Numbered from the stretch's first letter, positions 52,817-62,265 are shown. The stretch: 64,000 bases of DNA from Sediminibacterium sp. UBA657 (GCA_002299885.1 DBOB01000031.1:166468-230467); one strand, 5' to 3'. Notes: a model not told the origin generated them from the sequence alone. Translations and numbers: made by a program.

Positions 52817-53515
52817 TTATTTGGAAATTGTTTTCTGTTCAATGCGCTTTTCGTAATTGCTACCTTGAAAAATTCTGTGAATATAAACGCCTGGCACATG
52901 AATTTGATTAGGATCTAGTTGGCCTGGTTCTACTAATTCCTCTACTTCGGCAATGGTTATTTTCCCAGCCATCGCCATCACTGTATTAAAATTTCTAGAA
53001 GTAGCTTTAAAGATTAAATTACCAGCTGTATCTCCCTTCCATGCTTTTACAATTGCAAAATCTGCATTGAATGCGGTTTCTAATAAATAATCTTTACCGT
53101 TAAAATTTCTTATTTCTTTTCCATTGGCCACTTCTGTACCAATACCTGCCGGTGTAAATATAGCAGGCATGCCATAACCAGCAGCCATACATCTAAAGGC
53201 GAGCGTACCTTGAGGAATTAATTCCACATCAAGTTCTCCTGATAATAATTGTCTTTCGAATTCTGCATTTTCTCCCACATAGGAAGCAATCATTTTTTTA
53301 ACTTGTCTTTGATGCAGCATTAATCCAATACCAAAATCATCTACCCCTGCATTATTAGAAATACATGTAAGATTGGTCACGCCTTTTTTAACAAGCGCAG
53401 CAATACAATTTTCTGGAATACCACACAATCCAAACCCACCTAGCATAATGGTTTGACCATCTTTTAAATCGGCGATCGCCTCTTCTGCATTTTTGACTTG
53501 CTTATTAATTGTCAT
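52817..53515 (-). CDS. scoA: 3-oxoacid CoA-transferase subunit A
   Basis: 232 residues. CoA-binding GGFGLCGIPE (26-35), NLTCISNNAGVDDFGIG, and a C-terminal EELVEPGQLDPNQIHVPGVYIHRI typical of the alpha subunit. First gene of the operon with subunit B. The two together make the heteromeric succinyl-CoA:acetoacetate transferase used in ketone and aromatic amino acid catabolism. Confidence 0.94.
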   Translation of the reverse strand: MTINKQVKNAEEAIADLKDGQTIMLGGFGLCGIPENCIAALVKKGVTNLTCISNNAGVDDFGIGLMLHQRQVKKMIASYVGENAEFERQLLSGELDVELIPQGTLAFRCMAAGYGMPAIFTPAGIGTEVANGKEIRNFNGKDYLLETAFNADFAIVKAWKGDTAGNLIFKATSRNFNTVMAMAGKITIAEVEELVEPGQLDPNQIHVPGVYIHRIFQGSNYEKRIEQKTISK

Positions 53516-53763
53516 AATCGTAATAAATAATGCGATAAAGATAACATTTGTTAGGTTGATACTTTCAATATCAATTGTCTCATTTAGGAATTCAAATGCA
53601 ACTATTTTATTCTAATTTTTAATAAAGTGATTTTATAGTCCGTATAAATATGCTTTATACATGTATGAATTTTTTTTAATATTTGTTATATAATTATTAA
53701 ATTTAGTTACACAGATACAATCCTGAGTTGTATTATTTTTTTAATGAATTAAAACTAAACTGC

Positions 53764-56736
53764 ATGAAGAAATTTTATTTCGTCAAATTTTTACTTGTAC
53801 TCCTGTTGTTTATAGGGGTGACTCAAGCCAAAGCACAGGTGTTTACAGCTTCGGGAACGGTAAAAGAAAACTCGAATGGCAACCCGCTAGCTGGCGTGTC
53901 CATTACAGTTAAAGGAACTAAACAAACCACTACATCAAATAGTACGGGTAATTTTACTATTAATGTGAATAGCAAATCGGCTGTATTAGTTTTAAAGTAT
54001 GTTGGATACAAAGCAACCGAAGTTGCTGTGACCGCAGATAGAGCTAATTTGAATGTAATGATGGAGGAAGAGGTGAACTCTTTGAAAGAAATTGTAATCA
54101 CTGGACTTGCTTCTTCTATCAAGCGTTCAAACTTAGCAAACGCCATCACCACTGTTTCTGCTAAAGATTTAGTGGGAACAACTCAAATTCAAACTGCAGA
54201 CGGAGCATTGTATGGTAAAGTAGCCGGAGCGAATATTCGTATGAATTCTGGTGCACCAGGTGGTGGTATCAATATACAATTACGTGGTTTATCAAGTCTT
54301 ACACAAGCTTCTGCACCATTGATTGTATTAGATGGAGTATATATTAATAACAATACACAAAGAACTGGTAGAGCTTCTGTAACAGGTGCAGGTGCTGCAA
54401 ACCAGGACGATGGAGCGAATCGTTTAGCAGATATCAACCCTGCAGATATTGAAAACATTGAAGTATTAAAAGGCCCTTCTGCTGCTGCTATTTATGGTAC
54501 GCGTGCGAATGCGGGTGTTCTTGTAATTACTACAAAGAAAGGTGCTGCAGGTAAGACAGTAATTAGTTTTGGTCAAGATATTGGAATTGGAAGTCCATTA
54601 AAAATGATGGGCGTAGATAATTGGAGCGAAGCAAAAATTAATAGTTTTTTCCCAGCTGCAAGAAGAGCAGTAGAATTAGGAAGATTACAAACAGCCACAT
54701 CTACAAATAACTTTGTGAATTACGAAGATTATTTTTATGGCAATACTGCTACACTTTTAAATTCTCGTTTGAGTATTCGTGGTGGTGATGAGAAAACAAA
54801 ATTCTTTGTTTCAGGATCATTGACCGACGAAGGTGGTATTGTTAGAAGAACAGGATTCGAAAGACAATCTGTAAGAGCAAATATCGAACATAAGCTTTCA
54901 AAGTCAGTTGTACTTTCTGTGAATTCAAATTATATTAGAACCAACACCGACCGTGGATTTACGGGAAATCAAAATAACTCTGGTGCTAGTATTGGTTACA
55001 ATATTTCTTATGTACCAAATTATTTTGATTTAAGACCAGTAAATGGTGTGTATCCAGCAAACCCTTACTTTGCTGAAAACCCAGTACATGTTACCGATAA
55101 AGGTGTAAATAATGCATTGGTAAACCGTTTTATACAATCCTTTAATTTAGATGTGAATTTATTTAAAAACGAAAATTCACAATTAAAGTTTAGAGTGAAT
55201 GGAGGACTTGATTATATCCAAAATAGTACAAAAGTATATTTACCGGATGATCTTCAATTTCAACGTGGACAAGCAAATCCGGGGGATGTGTTAGTTGGTA
55301 AACAAGAAAGTATGAATACCAACTTCCAAGCAGCTTTTGTGTATGATTGGAAAATTAAGCGTGTGAATTTTAACACTCAAGTTGGATTGGTAAGACTTGA
55401 TTTTAGAAATGATGGACTATTTAACCGTGGTAGAGGTTTAGCGCCAGGTCAAATAAATATTAAGCAAGCAACTGTACAAGAAGTTGAATCACAATTTGAA
55501 AGTACACAAAGCGATGTGGGTATTTTTGTTCAAAAGCAAATGAACTTTGAAGATAAAATTATTGGTACATTAGGTATGCGTATGGATAAGTCTAATACGA
55601 ATGGTGATGCCAATAAGTTTTATGGATTTCCTAAAGCGTCTTTAGCAATTAACTTAGCAAATTTTGATTTCTGGAAAATCGATGCCATTTCTCAATTAAA
55701 ACCAAGAGTTGCTTATGGTCAAACTGCTGGACCAGTTCCATTTGGTGCCACATTTACATCATTAGGTGGTGTGAATATTGGAGGATTATTAGGAGCTACA
55801 GTTCCAACAAGTATAGGTAATACAAATATTGTTCCAGAGCGTGCATCTGAAATTGAATTTGGATTAGATGCGGGCTTTTTAAATAATAAGATTTTATTTG
55901 AAGCAACTTATTATGTAAAAACTACTTTGGATAACTTACAACCATTAACGCTTTCACCAGCAACAGGGGTTGTGAATACACAAAGTAACGAAGCTGAAAT
56001 GCGTAACAAGGGTTTTGAACTTGGATTGTCTGGTACAGTAGTTGATAAGGCAAACTTCAAATGGTTCTCTCGTTTATTATGGTGGAAGAACGACATCTTA
56101 ATTACTAAGTTGGGTATCCCTTCTTATACAACAGGTGCTTTTGGTACTGCATTAGGAACATTCTTAGTGCAACAAGGTATTTCGCCAACTACGATTGTGG
56201 GTACACCAGCTATTTCTCCGGGCGTATTTACAGTATGGGGTAATGCACAACCAGACTGGACATCTTCTTGGTCCAATAATATCACCTTGTTTAAGAATTT
56301 TGATTTGAGTGTTTTAACTGAGTACAGAAGTGGTGGAGACAATATCAATTTAACTTCTTTCTTAACAGATGGAGGAGGAACAACAAAAGGCTGGTTTGAT
56401 GATTCAAATAATGATGGTATTCCAAATGGACGCCAACGTGATCCAGCACCGTATAACAATGCTGGTCGTTGGGTACAGGATGCTACATTCTTAAAGATTC
56501 GTGAAGTTGGATTGTACTACACATTGCCAAAGGAAACTTTAAGTAAATCATTTGGAAATTTAATTCAAAGAGCTAAAATTGGAGTTTCTGGTAATAATGT
56601 ATTCTTAGCTACAAAGTATGTAGGATATGATCCTGAAACATCCACATTTGGTGCACAAGCATTGGCGAACAACGTTGATGTGGCTCCATATCCAACTGCT
56701 AGAAGATTATTTTTTCACATACAAATCGACTTTTAA
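53764..56736 (+). CDS. SusC/RagA-type TonB-linked outer-membrane transporter
   Basis: 990 residues from the ATG at 53764 (a TTG at 53728 is a longer, unlikely start). Signal peptide ending KAQ (25), carboxypeptidase-like regulatory domain (about 27-110: SGTVKENSNGNPLAGVSITVKGTKQTT), plug domain (about 115-235, NIEVLKGPSAAAIYGTRANAGVLVITTKKG) and a 22-strand barrel ending in an aromatic residue (IQIDF). It forms a nutrient-binding and import complex with the SusD-like lipoprotein encoded 11 bp downstream. No glycoside hydrolase or peptidase nearby identifies the substrate. Confidence 0.95.
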   Translation: MKKFYFVKFLLVLLLFIGVTQAKAQVFTASGTVKENSNGNPLAGVSITVKGTKQTTTSNSTGNFTINVNSKSAVLVLKYVGYKATEVAVTADRANLNVMMEEEVNSLKEIVITGLASSIKRSNLANAITTVSAKDLVGTTQIQTADGALYGKVAGANIRMNSGAPGGGINIQLRGLSSLTQASAPLIVLDGVYINNNTQRTGRASVTGAGAANQDDGANRLADINPADIENIEVLKGPSAAAIYGTRANAGVLVITTKKGAAGKTVISFGQDIGIGSPLKMMGVDNWSEAKINSFFPAARRAVELGRLQTATSTNNFVNYEDYFYGNTATLLNSRLSIRGGDEKTKFFVSGSLTDEGGIVRRTGFERQSVRANIEHKLSKSVVLSVNSNYIRTNTDRGFTGNQNNSGASIGYNISYVPNYFDLRPVNGVYPANPYFAENPVHVTDKGVNNALVNRFIQSFNLDVNLFKNENSQLKFRVNGGLDYIQNSTKVYLPDDLQFQRGQANPGDVLVGKQESMNTNFQAAFVYDWKIKRVNFNTQVGLVRLDFRNDGLFNRGRGLAPGQINIKQATVQEVESQFESTQSDVGIFVQKQMNFEDKIIGTLGMRMDKSNTNGDANKFYGFPKASLAINLANFDFWKIDAISQLKPRVAYGQTAGPVPFGATFTSLGGVNIGGLLGATVPTSIGNTNIVPERASEIEFGLDAGFLNNKILFEATYYVKTTLDNLQPLTLSPATGVVNTQSNEAEMRNKGFELGLSGTVVDKANFKWFSRLLWWKNDILITKLGIPSYTTGAFGTALGTFLVQQGISPTTIVGTPAISPGVFTVWGNAQPDWTSSWSNNITLFKNFDLSVLTEYRSGGDNINLTSFLTDGGGTTKGWFDDSNNDGIPNGRQRDPAPYNNAGRWVQDATFLKIREVGLYYTLPKETLSKSFGNLIQRAKIGVSGNNVFLATKYVGYDPETSTFGAQALANNVDVAPYPTARRLFFHIQIDF

Positions 56737-56747
56737 ATTTAATACTC

Positions 56748-58121
56748 ATGAAAAAATTTCAAATACTATTCATATCTAGTTTTACAGCATTCATTTTTGC
56801 TTGTAATCCATTAGAAGTAAAAGAACTGACAGATCCAAATAATCCTAGTCAGGCAAGTGTTTCAAGTAACGCATCAAGAAGACAAATCCAGTTTTTAGTA
56901 ACAGGTTTGGAGCAAAGACATAAAGGTTATGTTACCAATGTAGCTCAAGCATGGAATACATTTGGAAGAGAGATCTGGTACTTAAATGCATCCGATCCTC
57001 GTTTCCAAACGGATTGGCTTGGACAAGCTGGTCGTTTACCAGATGCAGCTTACTTTGGCTTTGGCGCAACAGGTGGTGGTTCCTATGCAACACCTTATCA
57101 AGCAATCAAACAAGGATTGGTATTGATAGATGCGGCAAATAATACGCCTTTATTAACTGCACAAGAGAAAAAAGCGGTTGAAGGTTTTTCAAAAACCATC
57201 ATGGCTTATCAATATTTAATTCCTGCAAATTTTCTTTATGAGAATGGAATTAGAACAGATATCAAAGATCCGCTAAAGCCTGGGCCAGTTAGATCTTACA
57301 CGGCTGCTTTAGGATTTATAGATTCTTTATTAACTGCAGGTTACGAAGACCTTAACAATGCAGGAACTACATTTCCATTTACATTAACCACTGGCTTTAA
57401 TGGGTTTAATGATATCAATGGACTTAAAAGAATGAATAAAGCAATTGCTGCAAGAGTGGCTATTTATCGTAAGGATTGGCAAGGTGCTTTAACTGCATTG
57501 AATTTATCATTTATGAATTTGACTGGATCTTTGACTGCTGGTCCTGCGCATACTTTTGGCGCACCTCCAGACGGATTCAATCCATTGTTTTATGTGTTAG
57601 ATGCAAACATTAACACCATCGTGGTTGTGCATCCTTCTGTTTTAGCAGATACCACAAGAGGGGATGCTAGAGTAGCTGCAAAATTCCATAGACGTTCAGC
57701 AGCTGTTACCGTAACTACGGATGCGACACCATTGGTAGGTACACACCAAGATAAAAGATGGTCAGTTAATACCGCACCAATGCCTTTCATTAAGAATGAA
57801 GAACTTATTCTTATTAAGGCAGAGGCACACGCACAGTTAAATCAAAGTACTGATGCAGTGAATGCAATTAATATCATTAGAAACGCTGCAACAATTGGAA
57901 CCTATACTGGTGCAACTACAAAAGATGCGTTGATCAATGAAATCTTATACCAACGTAGGTATTCTCTTTGGGCAGAACCATGGGGACATAGATGGATTGA
58001 CGCGCGCAGATATGATATTTTAAATACCATTCCAACATCTTTTGATAAAGGAACTATATTTAAACAATTCCCTCGTCCACAAGCAGAAATCAACTGGGAT
58101 TTATATGATGCAGGAAACTAG
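56748..58121 (+). CDS. SusD/RagB-like surface lipoprotein
   Basis: 457 residues with a lipobox (FIFAC, Cys19). TPR-like helical SusD core, with AVEGFSKTIMAYQYLIPANFLYENGI (about 143-168) and the C-terminal FIKNEELILIKAEAHAQLNQSTDAVNAINIIRNAA … YQRRYSLWAEPWGHRWIDARRYDIL, the RagB signature. It is the lid and ligand-binding partner of the SusC-type barrel. A strong terminator ends the two-gene operon. Confidence 0.93.
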   Translation: MKKFQILFISSFTAFIFACNPLEVKELTDPNNPSQASVSSNASRRQIQFLVTGLEQRHKGYVTNVAQAWNTFGREIWYLNASDPRFQTDWLGQAGRLPDAAYFGFGATGGGSYATPYQAIKQGLVLIDAANNTPLLTAQEKKAVEGFSKTIMAYQYLIPANFLYENGIRTDIKDPLKPGPVRSYTAALGFIDSLLTAGYEDLNNAGTTFPFTLTTGFNGFNDINGLKRMNKAIAARVAIYRKDWQGALTALNLSFMNLTGSLTAGPAHTFGAPPDGFNPLFYVLDANINTIVVVHPSVLADTTRGDARVAAKFHRRSAAVTVTTDATPLVGTHQDKRWSVNTAPMPFIKNEELILIKAEAHAQLNQSTDAVNAINIIRNAATIGTYTGATTKDALINEILYQRRYSLWAEPWGHRWIDARRYDILNTIPTSFDKGTIFKQFPRPQAEINWDLYDAGN

Positions 58122-58147
58122 GAAATTGATTTAGATTGATAACAAAA

Positions 58148-58172
58148 GAGGTCGCAATTGCGACCTCTTTTT
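58148..58172 (+). terminator. Intrinsic terminator of the SusC/SusD operon
   Basis: A perfect 8-bp stem GAGGTCGC/GCGACCTC (58148-58155/58160-58167) with an AATT loop and five T. Confidence 0.9.
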
Positions 58173-58246
58173 ATTGTAACAACTATTAGTATCGAATTGG
58201 TACTGGGTTGGTATTAAAAATTATCTTAAATTTAAAATAAAAAATT

Positions 58247-58777
58247 ATGAAGCATTTTTTAATCACGACAGTTTTACTGATTTGCATGAGTAGTTTAACT
58301 TTTGCACAAACACCAACTACATCTGTGAATGACAAATACACTAAAGATGTAACAACTGAATCTGCGATCATAAATGCCTTGTACGAAGTCATTTCTGGCG
58401 AACCAGGTGAGGCTCGTGATTGGGAAAGATTCAAATATCTTTTTGCGAAAGATGCTTTTTTAATTCCAACAAATAAAAGTACTGCAGGCGTATTTGGTTA
58501 TAGAAAGATGACGCCCGATGAGTACATTAATTTTTTTAGTACCCGCATAAAAACAGGATTCTTTGAAAAAGAATTAAAGCATGAACTGGTATCCTTTGGA
58601 ACCATTGCACATGTATTTAGTACATACGAGACCAAGGAAACCAAAAACGGGCCTGTCACCAATAGAGGTATCAATAGCATACAGCTATTCAAAGACCAAA
58701 ATAGATATTACATTATGAATATATTTTGGTGTGCAGAGAGCTTGGGCTTTACCTTGCCCCCTGCAAGTTTAAAATAA
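58247..58777 (+). CDS. Exported NTF2-like protein
   Basis: 176 residues with a signal peptide (…LTFAQ, about 21). The mature part shows the NTF2 pattern: INALYEVISGEPGEARDWERFKYLFAKDAFLIPTN (about 43-77), EYINFFSTRIKTGFFEKELKHELVSFGTIAHVFSTYE and SIQLFKDQNRYYIMNIFWC. No lipobox. Unlike the other NTF2-like genes in the window, no GTTCC-N13-GGAAC palindrome lies upstream. Its end is 1 bp from the convergent hydrolase gene. Confidence 0.8.
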   Translation: MKHFLITTVLLICMSSLTFAQTPTTSVNDKYTKDVTTESAIINALYEVISGEPGEARDWERFKYLFAKDAFLIPTNKSTAGVFGYRKMTPDEYINFFSTRIKTGFFEKELKHELVSFGTIAHVFSTYETKETKNGPVTNRGINSIQLFKDQNRYYIMNIFWCAESLGFTLPPASLK

Positions 58778-58778
58778 T

Positions 58779-60656
58779 CTATTGCTTTATAAAAGGTAGT
58801 TTAATCACAGAAGGATATAGTTTAGAATGGTGAATTTTATTCTCCACTACTACACCTTTAGTTTCATCGTAATTATTACCACCAGTGTTTAGGTTACGAT
58901 CGAATCTAGGGAAATTGCTACTAGAAACTTCGATACGTATTTTATGACCTGCTGCAAAATAATTACTTGTTACCATTGGGGTTAAATCTACTTTGTATAC
59001 TTTACCCTTTTCCATGAACACTTCTTTATCATAACCTTCTCTGTAACGAAGACGTTGAATTGTTTCATCTAAATTATAAGCCTTACCATCAGGATAAACG
59101 TCAATTAATTTAATCGTCATATCAGTATCTAGTCCAGTTGATGAAACAAATAGGGTAGACTCAATGAAGCCTGAGATTTCAACGCCCTCTTTTAATTGTT
59201 CCGATGTGTACACTAAAATATCATTTCTTAATTCCATTTGTGATTGATCAAAGCTACCACCTTGAACAGCATTACCTGTACAGCAAACATTACCTCCGTA
59301 TGAATTTACCGGATTCATTGGATCATACGTGAATGTATCAGGAGCGTCTTTTGAAGGGACAGTTAAAGACAAAGCGCCATCACCATTTCTTGTATTGGCT
59401 TTGCCTGCACTTGCTAAATAGAAATTCTTTATTTCGGTGTTAGGTAAAGGGAAAGAAGTGGCTTGTTGCCACTTATTAGATCCCATTGTATAGTAACGCA
59501 CACGAGGCTGTGTTGACTTAAAATCGTTTTGCTCACCCTTCAACAACATATCAAACCACCCCCAAGTTAATTCGTCATAATTTAATCTAGCATCACCAAC
59601 ACTTCTTTCACCTACGATTGTGTTTTCTACAGCACGCTTATAGGAGCAATGCAAAACCGGCGCAATCACTAGGTATTGATTGTCTGCAATACTTTTTGAT
59701 TTAGCTGAATTTCTTACATGATTGTATAAAGCAATATTTGGTGCAGAGGATACATCGTACCAGCTAACGAACCAATATGCAGGCACTTCCATAGGCATAT
59801 TATCGTGGTATAATCCACCTTTGAACCATGCTGGATCATTTGGTTTTCTTACTGCCATCTTTTCATACACACCATCTGCACCTTGTGCATTTTTGATGAT
59901 GTCTTGCACAGGTAAATGTTTTAAACCTTGAGCCCAATCTACTCTTGGCATCTCAGGTCCCATATCATAAAACTTTTGAATTCTTTGTAAGTCTTTTTGT
60001 TCAATACCTATAGGCAAACGAGGTCCCATTTTATCGTGTTGTGTACCGTATAACCAAGGCGTGAATAACATCTGTTGTGCACCACCTCGGTACCAGTTAC
60101 CTTGCTCCATGAATTTACCCACTCTACCAACACCAGCTCCAAAACCTTGCGCAACCATAGCAGCCAATGCAGGATGATTTTGAGAAGCAACAGCCATCTG
60201 CCATTCAGCGGTAGAAGAGCAACCAATCAAACCAACTTTACCATTACTCCAGCTTTGTTTGCTCATCCACTCAAGGGCATCGTAGCCATCTGTAATTGGT
60301 GTACCTAAAATATCCCACTCACCTTCCGAGAAAAATCGTCCACGCTCATTTTGTACTACATAAGCGTAACCGCGACTCACTGCCTGATAGGCTTCCTCTA
60401 AAGTACGGGTAGTCATTTTACCATCTACCCAAGTATTAAAATTATAGGGCGTACGAGAAAATACGATTGGATACTTGCCTTCACCCTTTGGACGATATAT
60501 ATCTGACGCTAGGCGAATGCCATCACGCATAGGCATCATTACTTTTTGATCGATCACTGCAATCGAGTCAAGCTTGCGATAAATTAAGGCAGTGTCTTGC
60601 GCAATAACAGCACTTGTAATTGCAAATAAGCCAAAGGCGAGAATGAATTTTTTCAT
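58779..60656 (-). CDS. Exported CocE/NonD-family serine hydrolase
   Basis: 625 residues with a signal peptide (…VIAQ). Alpha/beta-hydrolase domain: VMMPMRDGIRLASDIYRPKGEGKYPIVFSRTPYN (about 39-72), RGRFFSEGEW (105-114), nucleophile Ser147 in LIGCSSTAEWQ, and a probable catalytic His in IAPVLHC (about 340). The C-terminal jelly-roll DD domain starts near residue 400 and has GHKIRIEVSSSNFPRFDRNLN, the X-Pro dipeptidyl-peptidase C-terminal signature. It may hydrolyse acylated peptides, esters or beta-lactam-like amides. The nucleophile motif has Ser-Thr-Ala where CocE-type enzymes usually have Tyr-x-Gly. Confidence 0.9.
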   Translation of the reverse strand: MKKFILAFGLFAITSAVIAQDTALIYRKLDSIAVIDQKVMMPMRDGIRLASDIYRPKGEGKYPIVFSRTPYNFNTWVDGKMTTRTLEEAYQAVSRGYAYVVQNERGRFFSEGEWDILGTPITDGYDALEWMSKQSWSNGKVGLIGCSSTAEWQMAVASQNHPALAAMVAQGFGAGVGRVGKFMEQGNWYRGGAQQMLFTPWLYGTQHDKMGPRLPIGIEQKDLQRIQKFYDMGPEMPRVDWAQGLKHLPVQDIIKNAQGADGVYEKMAVRKPNDPAWFKGGLYHDNMPMEVPAYWFVSWYDVSSAPNIALYNHVRNSAKSKSIADNQYLVIAPVLHCSYKRAVENTIVGERSVGDARLNYDELTWGWFDMLLKGEQNDFKSTQPRVRYYTMGSNKWQQATSFPLPNTEIKNFYLASAGKANTRNGDGALSLTVPSKDAPDTFTYDPMNPVNSYGGNVCCTGNAVQGGSFDQSQMELRNDILVYTSEQLKEGVEISGFIESTLFVSSTGLDTDMTIKLIDVYPDGKAYNLDETIQRLRYREGYDKEVFMEKGKVYKVDLTPMVTSNYFAAGHKIRIEVSSSNFPRFDRNLNTGGNNYDETKGVVVENKIHHSKLYPSVIKLPFIKQ

Positions 60657-60765
60657 AAAGGATGCTTTAAGTGTAGTTGAATTTACAATTTTTTCTACTA
60701 TATCTTAAACAAACCCCTTAATTATTTATTAAAATTCAATTCAATTAATAATACTTTGATTTAAA

Positions 60766-61329
60766 TTAGTTTTCTACCTCTACGATCATCTCAATTTCTA
60801 CAGCCATATTCATAGGTAGAGCGGCCATCCCAACTGCCGACCTAGCATGCTTACCTTTTTCTCCAAATACAGCTACCATTAAGTCCGAAAATCCATTCAT
60901 TACTTTTGGTTGATCGGTAAAGTCCTCGGTACTATTGACCATGCCCAATACTTTCACTATTCTTTTTACTTTATTCAAATCCCCAACAGCATTTTTTAAA
61001 TTAGCAATCAAATTAATCCCTGTGATTCTTGCTGCTTCTTTGCCTTGTTCAATCGTCATGTCTTTTCCTAATTTCCCTTTGATGTATCCTTGGCCTTCTA
61101 CAGAAGGGCCTGAGCCCGAAAAATAAATCAAGTTGCCTGTTCTAACATAAGTCACATAGTTCGCAATAGGAGCAGATTGTTTTGGAAGGGTGATGCCAAG
61201 TGCTTTTAAGTTCTCTTCTGGGCTTTGTGCTTGACTATAAATAGTCAAGAAAAGAAATGCGAATAGCATTAAAAACTTAGTAATATATTCAGACGATTTT
61301 TTTGAATAATATAAGTGATGTACGTCCAT
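60766..61329 (-). CDS. Exported RidA/YjgF-like protein with a borrowed N-terminus
   Basis: 187 residues. The N-terminal 35 residues (MDVHHLYYSKKSSEYITKF … SQAQ) form a hydrophobic leader; the remainder is a full RidA domain with the conserved Arg in HARSAVGMAALPMNMAVEIE at the C-terminus. RidA removes reactive enamine/imine intermediates. An exported version would act outside the cytoplasm. The start overlaps the stop of the upstream gene by 1 bp (TAATG). The first residues resemble the start of that upstream gene, see findings. Confidence 0.85.
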   Translation of the reverse strand: MDVHHLYYSKKSSEYITKFLMLFAFLFLTIYSQAQSPEENLKALGITLPKQSAPIANYVTYVRTGNLIYFSGSGPSVEGQGYIKGKLGKDMTIEQGKEAARITGINLIANLKNAVGDLNKVKRIVKVLGMVNSTEDFTDQPKVMNGFSDLMVAVFGEKGKHARSAVGMAALPMNMAVEIEMIVEVEN

Positions 61330-62057
61330 TATTTATGTTGATTTTTAATTATTTCAATTGCTTTATTCGCGTATACTCTCATAGAATCTATATCATTTAA
61401 ATAAATATCATTATTGAAAATAATTTCTGAGATTATATATTTTGTCTTAACTAGTTCGGATTTGTTTATGTTTTTTATGCCATAAATATTTTCCATAACT
61501 GGCTCTGGGTAACGATTTCGCGGAAGAAATACATCAAAGTCAGTAATGTACGGTATTTGATTATTAAACTTGTCAATTAACACAGCTTCGTGTTCCTCTG
61601 TGTTTTTATAATCATTTTTAAAGAAATTAAATTTTATGATAGCATTAACCAATTCGCTATTCTCTTGATCATAAAAATATCCTTTAGCCTCTGCTTCTAT
61701 TCTACTTTTTTCTTCGGAATTAAAAAACCACCATCCTTTGATTGTATGAATTGCATGATAATATACCCTTCTATCGATCGAATCATGATTTCCATCAAAA
61801 TATTTTATCATTTTATCGCTCAATTCTAACTTCTCTTTTGTGAAGTTTTCGTGGTATTTAAGTTGTTCCAAGTCTTTTAGAAAATCTTGACTTACTACTT
61901 CTAAAAGTTCTTTCTTTTTATTTTTTTCAGAAATATGCTCCCTAGCATTCTCGGCAAAGAAACCTAGTGTTACTGCTGCAAACAACATGACAAACTCAAT
62001 AATGTATTCAGACCATTTCTTTTTATGAGTTGGATTGTGTGGGTGATGTACTTCCAT
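61329..62057 (-). CDS. Single-span membrane protein of unknown function (MEVHH family)
   Basis: 242 residues. The N-terminus MEVHHPHNPTHKKKWSEYI is followed by a hydrophobic helix (about 20-34) and AENAREHISEKNKKKELLEVV, then a charged, helical soluble part. This start is common to a family of uncharacterised Bacteroidota membrane proteins (DUF6090-like). No catalytic motif. First gene of a two-gene operon with the RidA-like gene, with overlapping stop and start. The downstream orientation suggests a shared role, possibly in envelope stress, but nothing in the sequence proves it. Confidence 0.65.
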   Translation of the reverse strand: MEVHHPHNPTHKKKWSEYIIEFVMLFAAVTLGFFAENAREHISEKNKKKELLEVVSQDFLKDLEQLKYHENFTKEKLELSDKMIKYFDGNHDSIDRRVYYHAIHTIKGWWFFNSEEKSRIEAEAKGYFYDQENSELVNAIIKFNFFKNDYKNTEEHEAVLIDKFNNQIPYITDFDVFLPRNRYPEPVMENIYGIKNINKSELVKTKYIISEIIFNNDIYLNDIDSMRVYANKAIEIIKNQHK

Positions 62058-62185
62058 ATTTAAATATTATAGTTGAAAATAAGATAATGTTTGCAATTAC
62101 GCCCCTCCATAGCAATTAAGTATCTGTTATACTCGATTTAATCAGGTTTAACCAAAATTAGCCCAAAGAAGGCCGAAAAGAAAAA

Positions 62186-62215
62186 AACCACCTATGAAAC
62201 AAATCATAAGTGGTT
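62186..62215 (-). terminator. Intrinsic terminator for FG-GAP lipoprotein gene (copy 2 of duplicated hairpin)
   Basis: Arms AACCACCTATGA (62186-62197) and TCATAAGTGGTT (62204-62215), loop AACAAA; T-run on the minus strand from the A-run at 62181-62187. Arms are identical to the hairpin at 36434-36463. Confidence 0.82.
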
Positions 62216-62225
62216 AATTTTCAAG

Positions 62226-62250
62226 TGGGACTGCCAGGGCATGATCCTAG
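62226..62250 (-). other. Possible 3' tRNA-like remnant
   Basis: On the minus strand, CTAGG-ATCATGC-CCTGG (62234-62250) has a 5-bp stem and exactly 7-nt loop like a T-arm, followed by CAGTCCC (62227-62233), like the 3' acceptor strand of a GGGACTG tRNA, and an A. No 5' half is present and the loop lacks the full TTCRA consensus. It may be a leftover of an integration site, or chance. Confidence 0.3.
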
Positions 62251-62265
62251 GACTCCTTGGTCTCA

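Noticed and set aside
54189..56459. Minus-strand ORFs of 61-111 codons inside the SusC gene
   Set aside because: Shadows created by the strand bias of the SusC reading frame.
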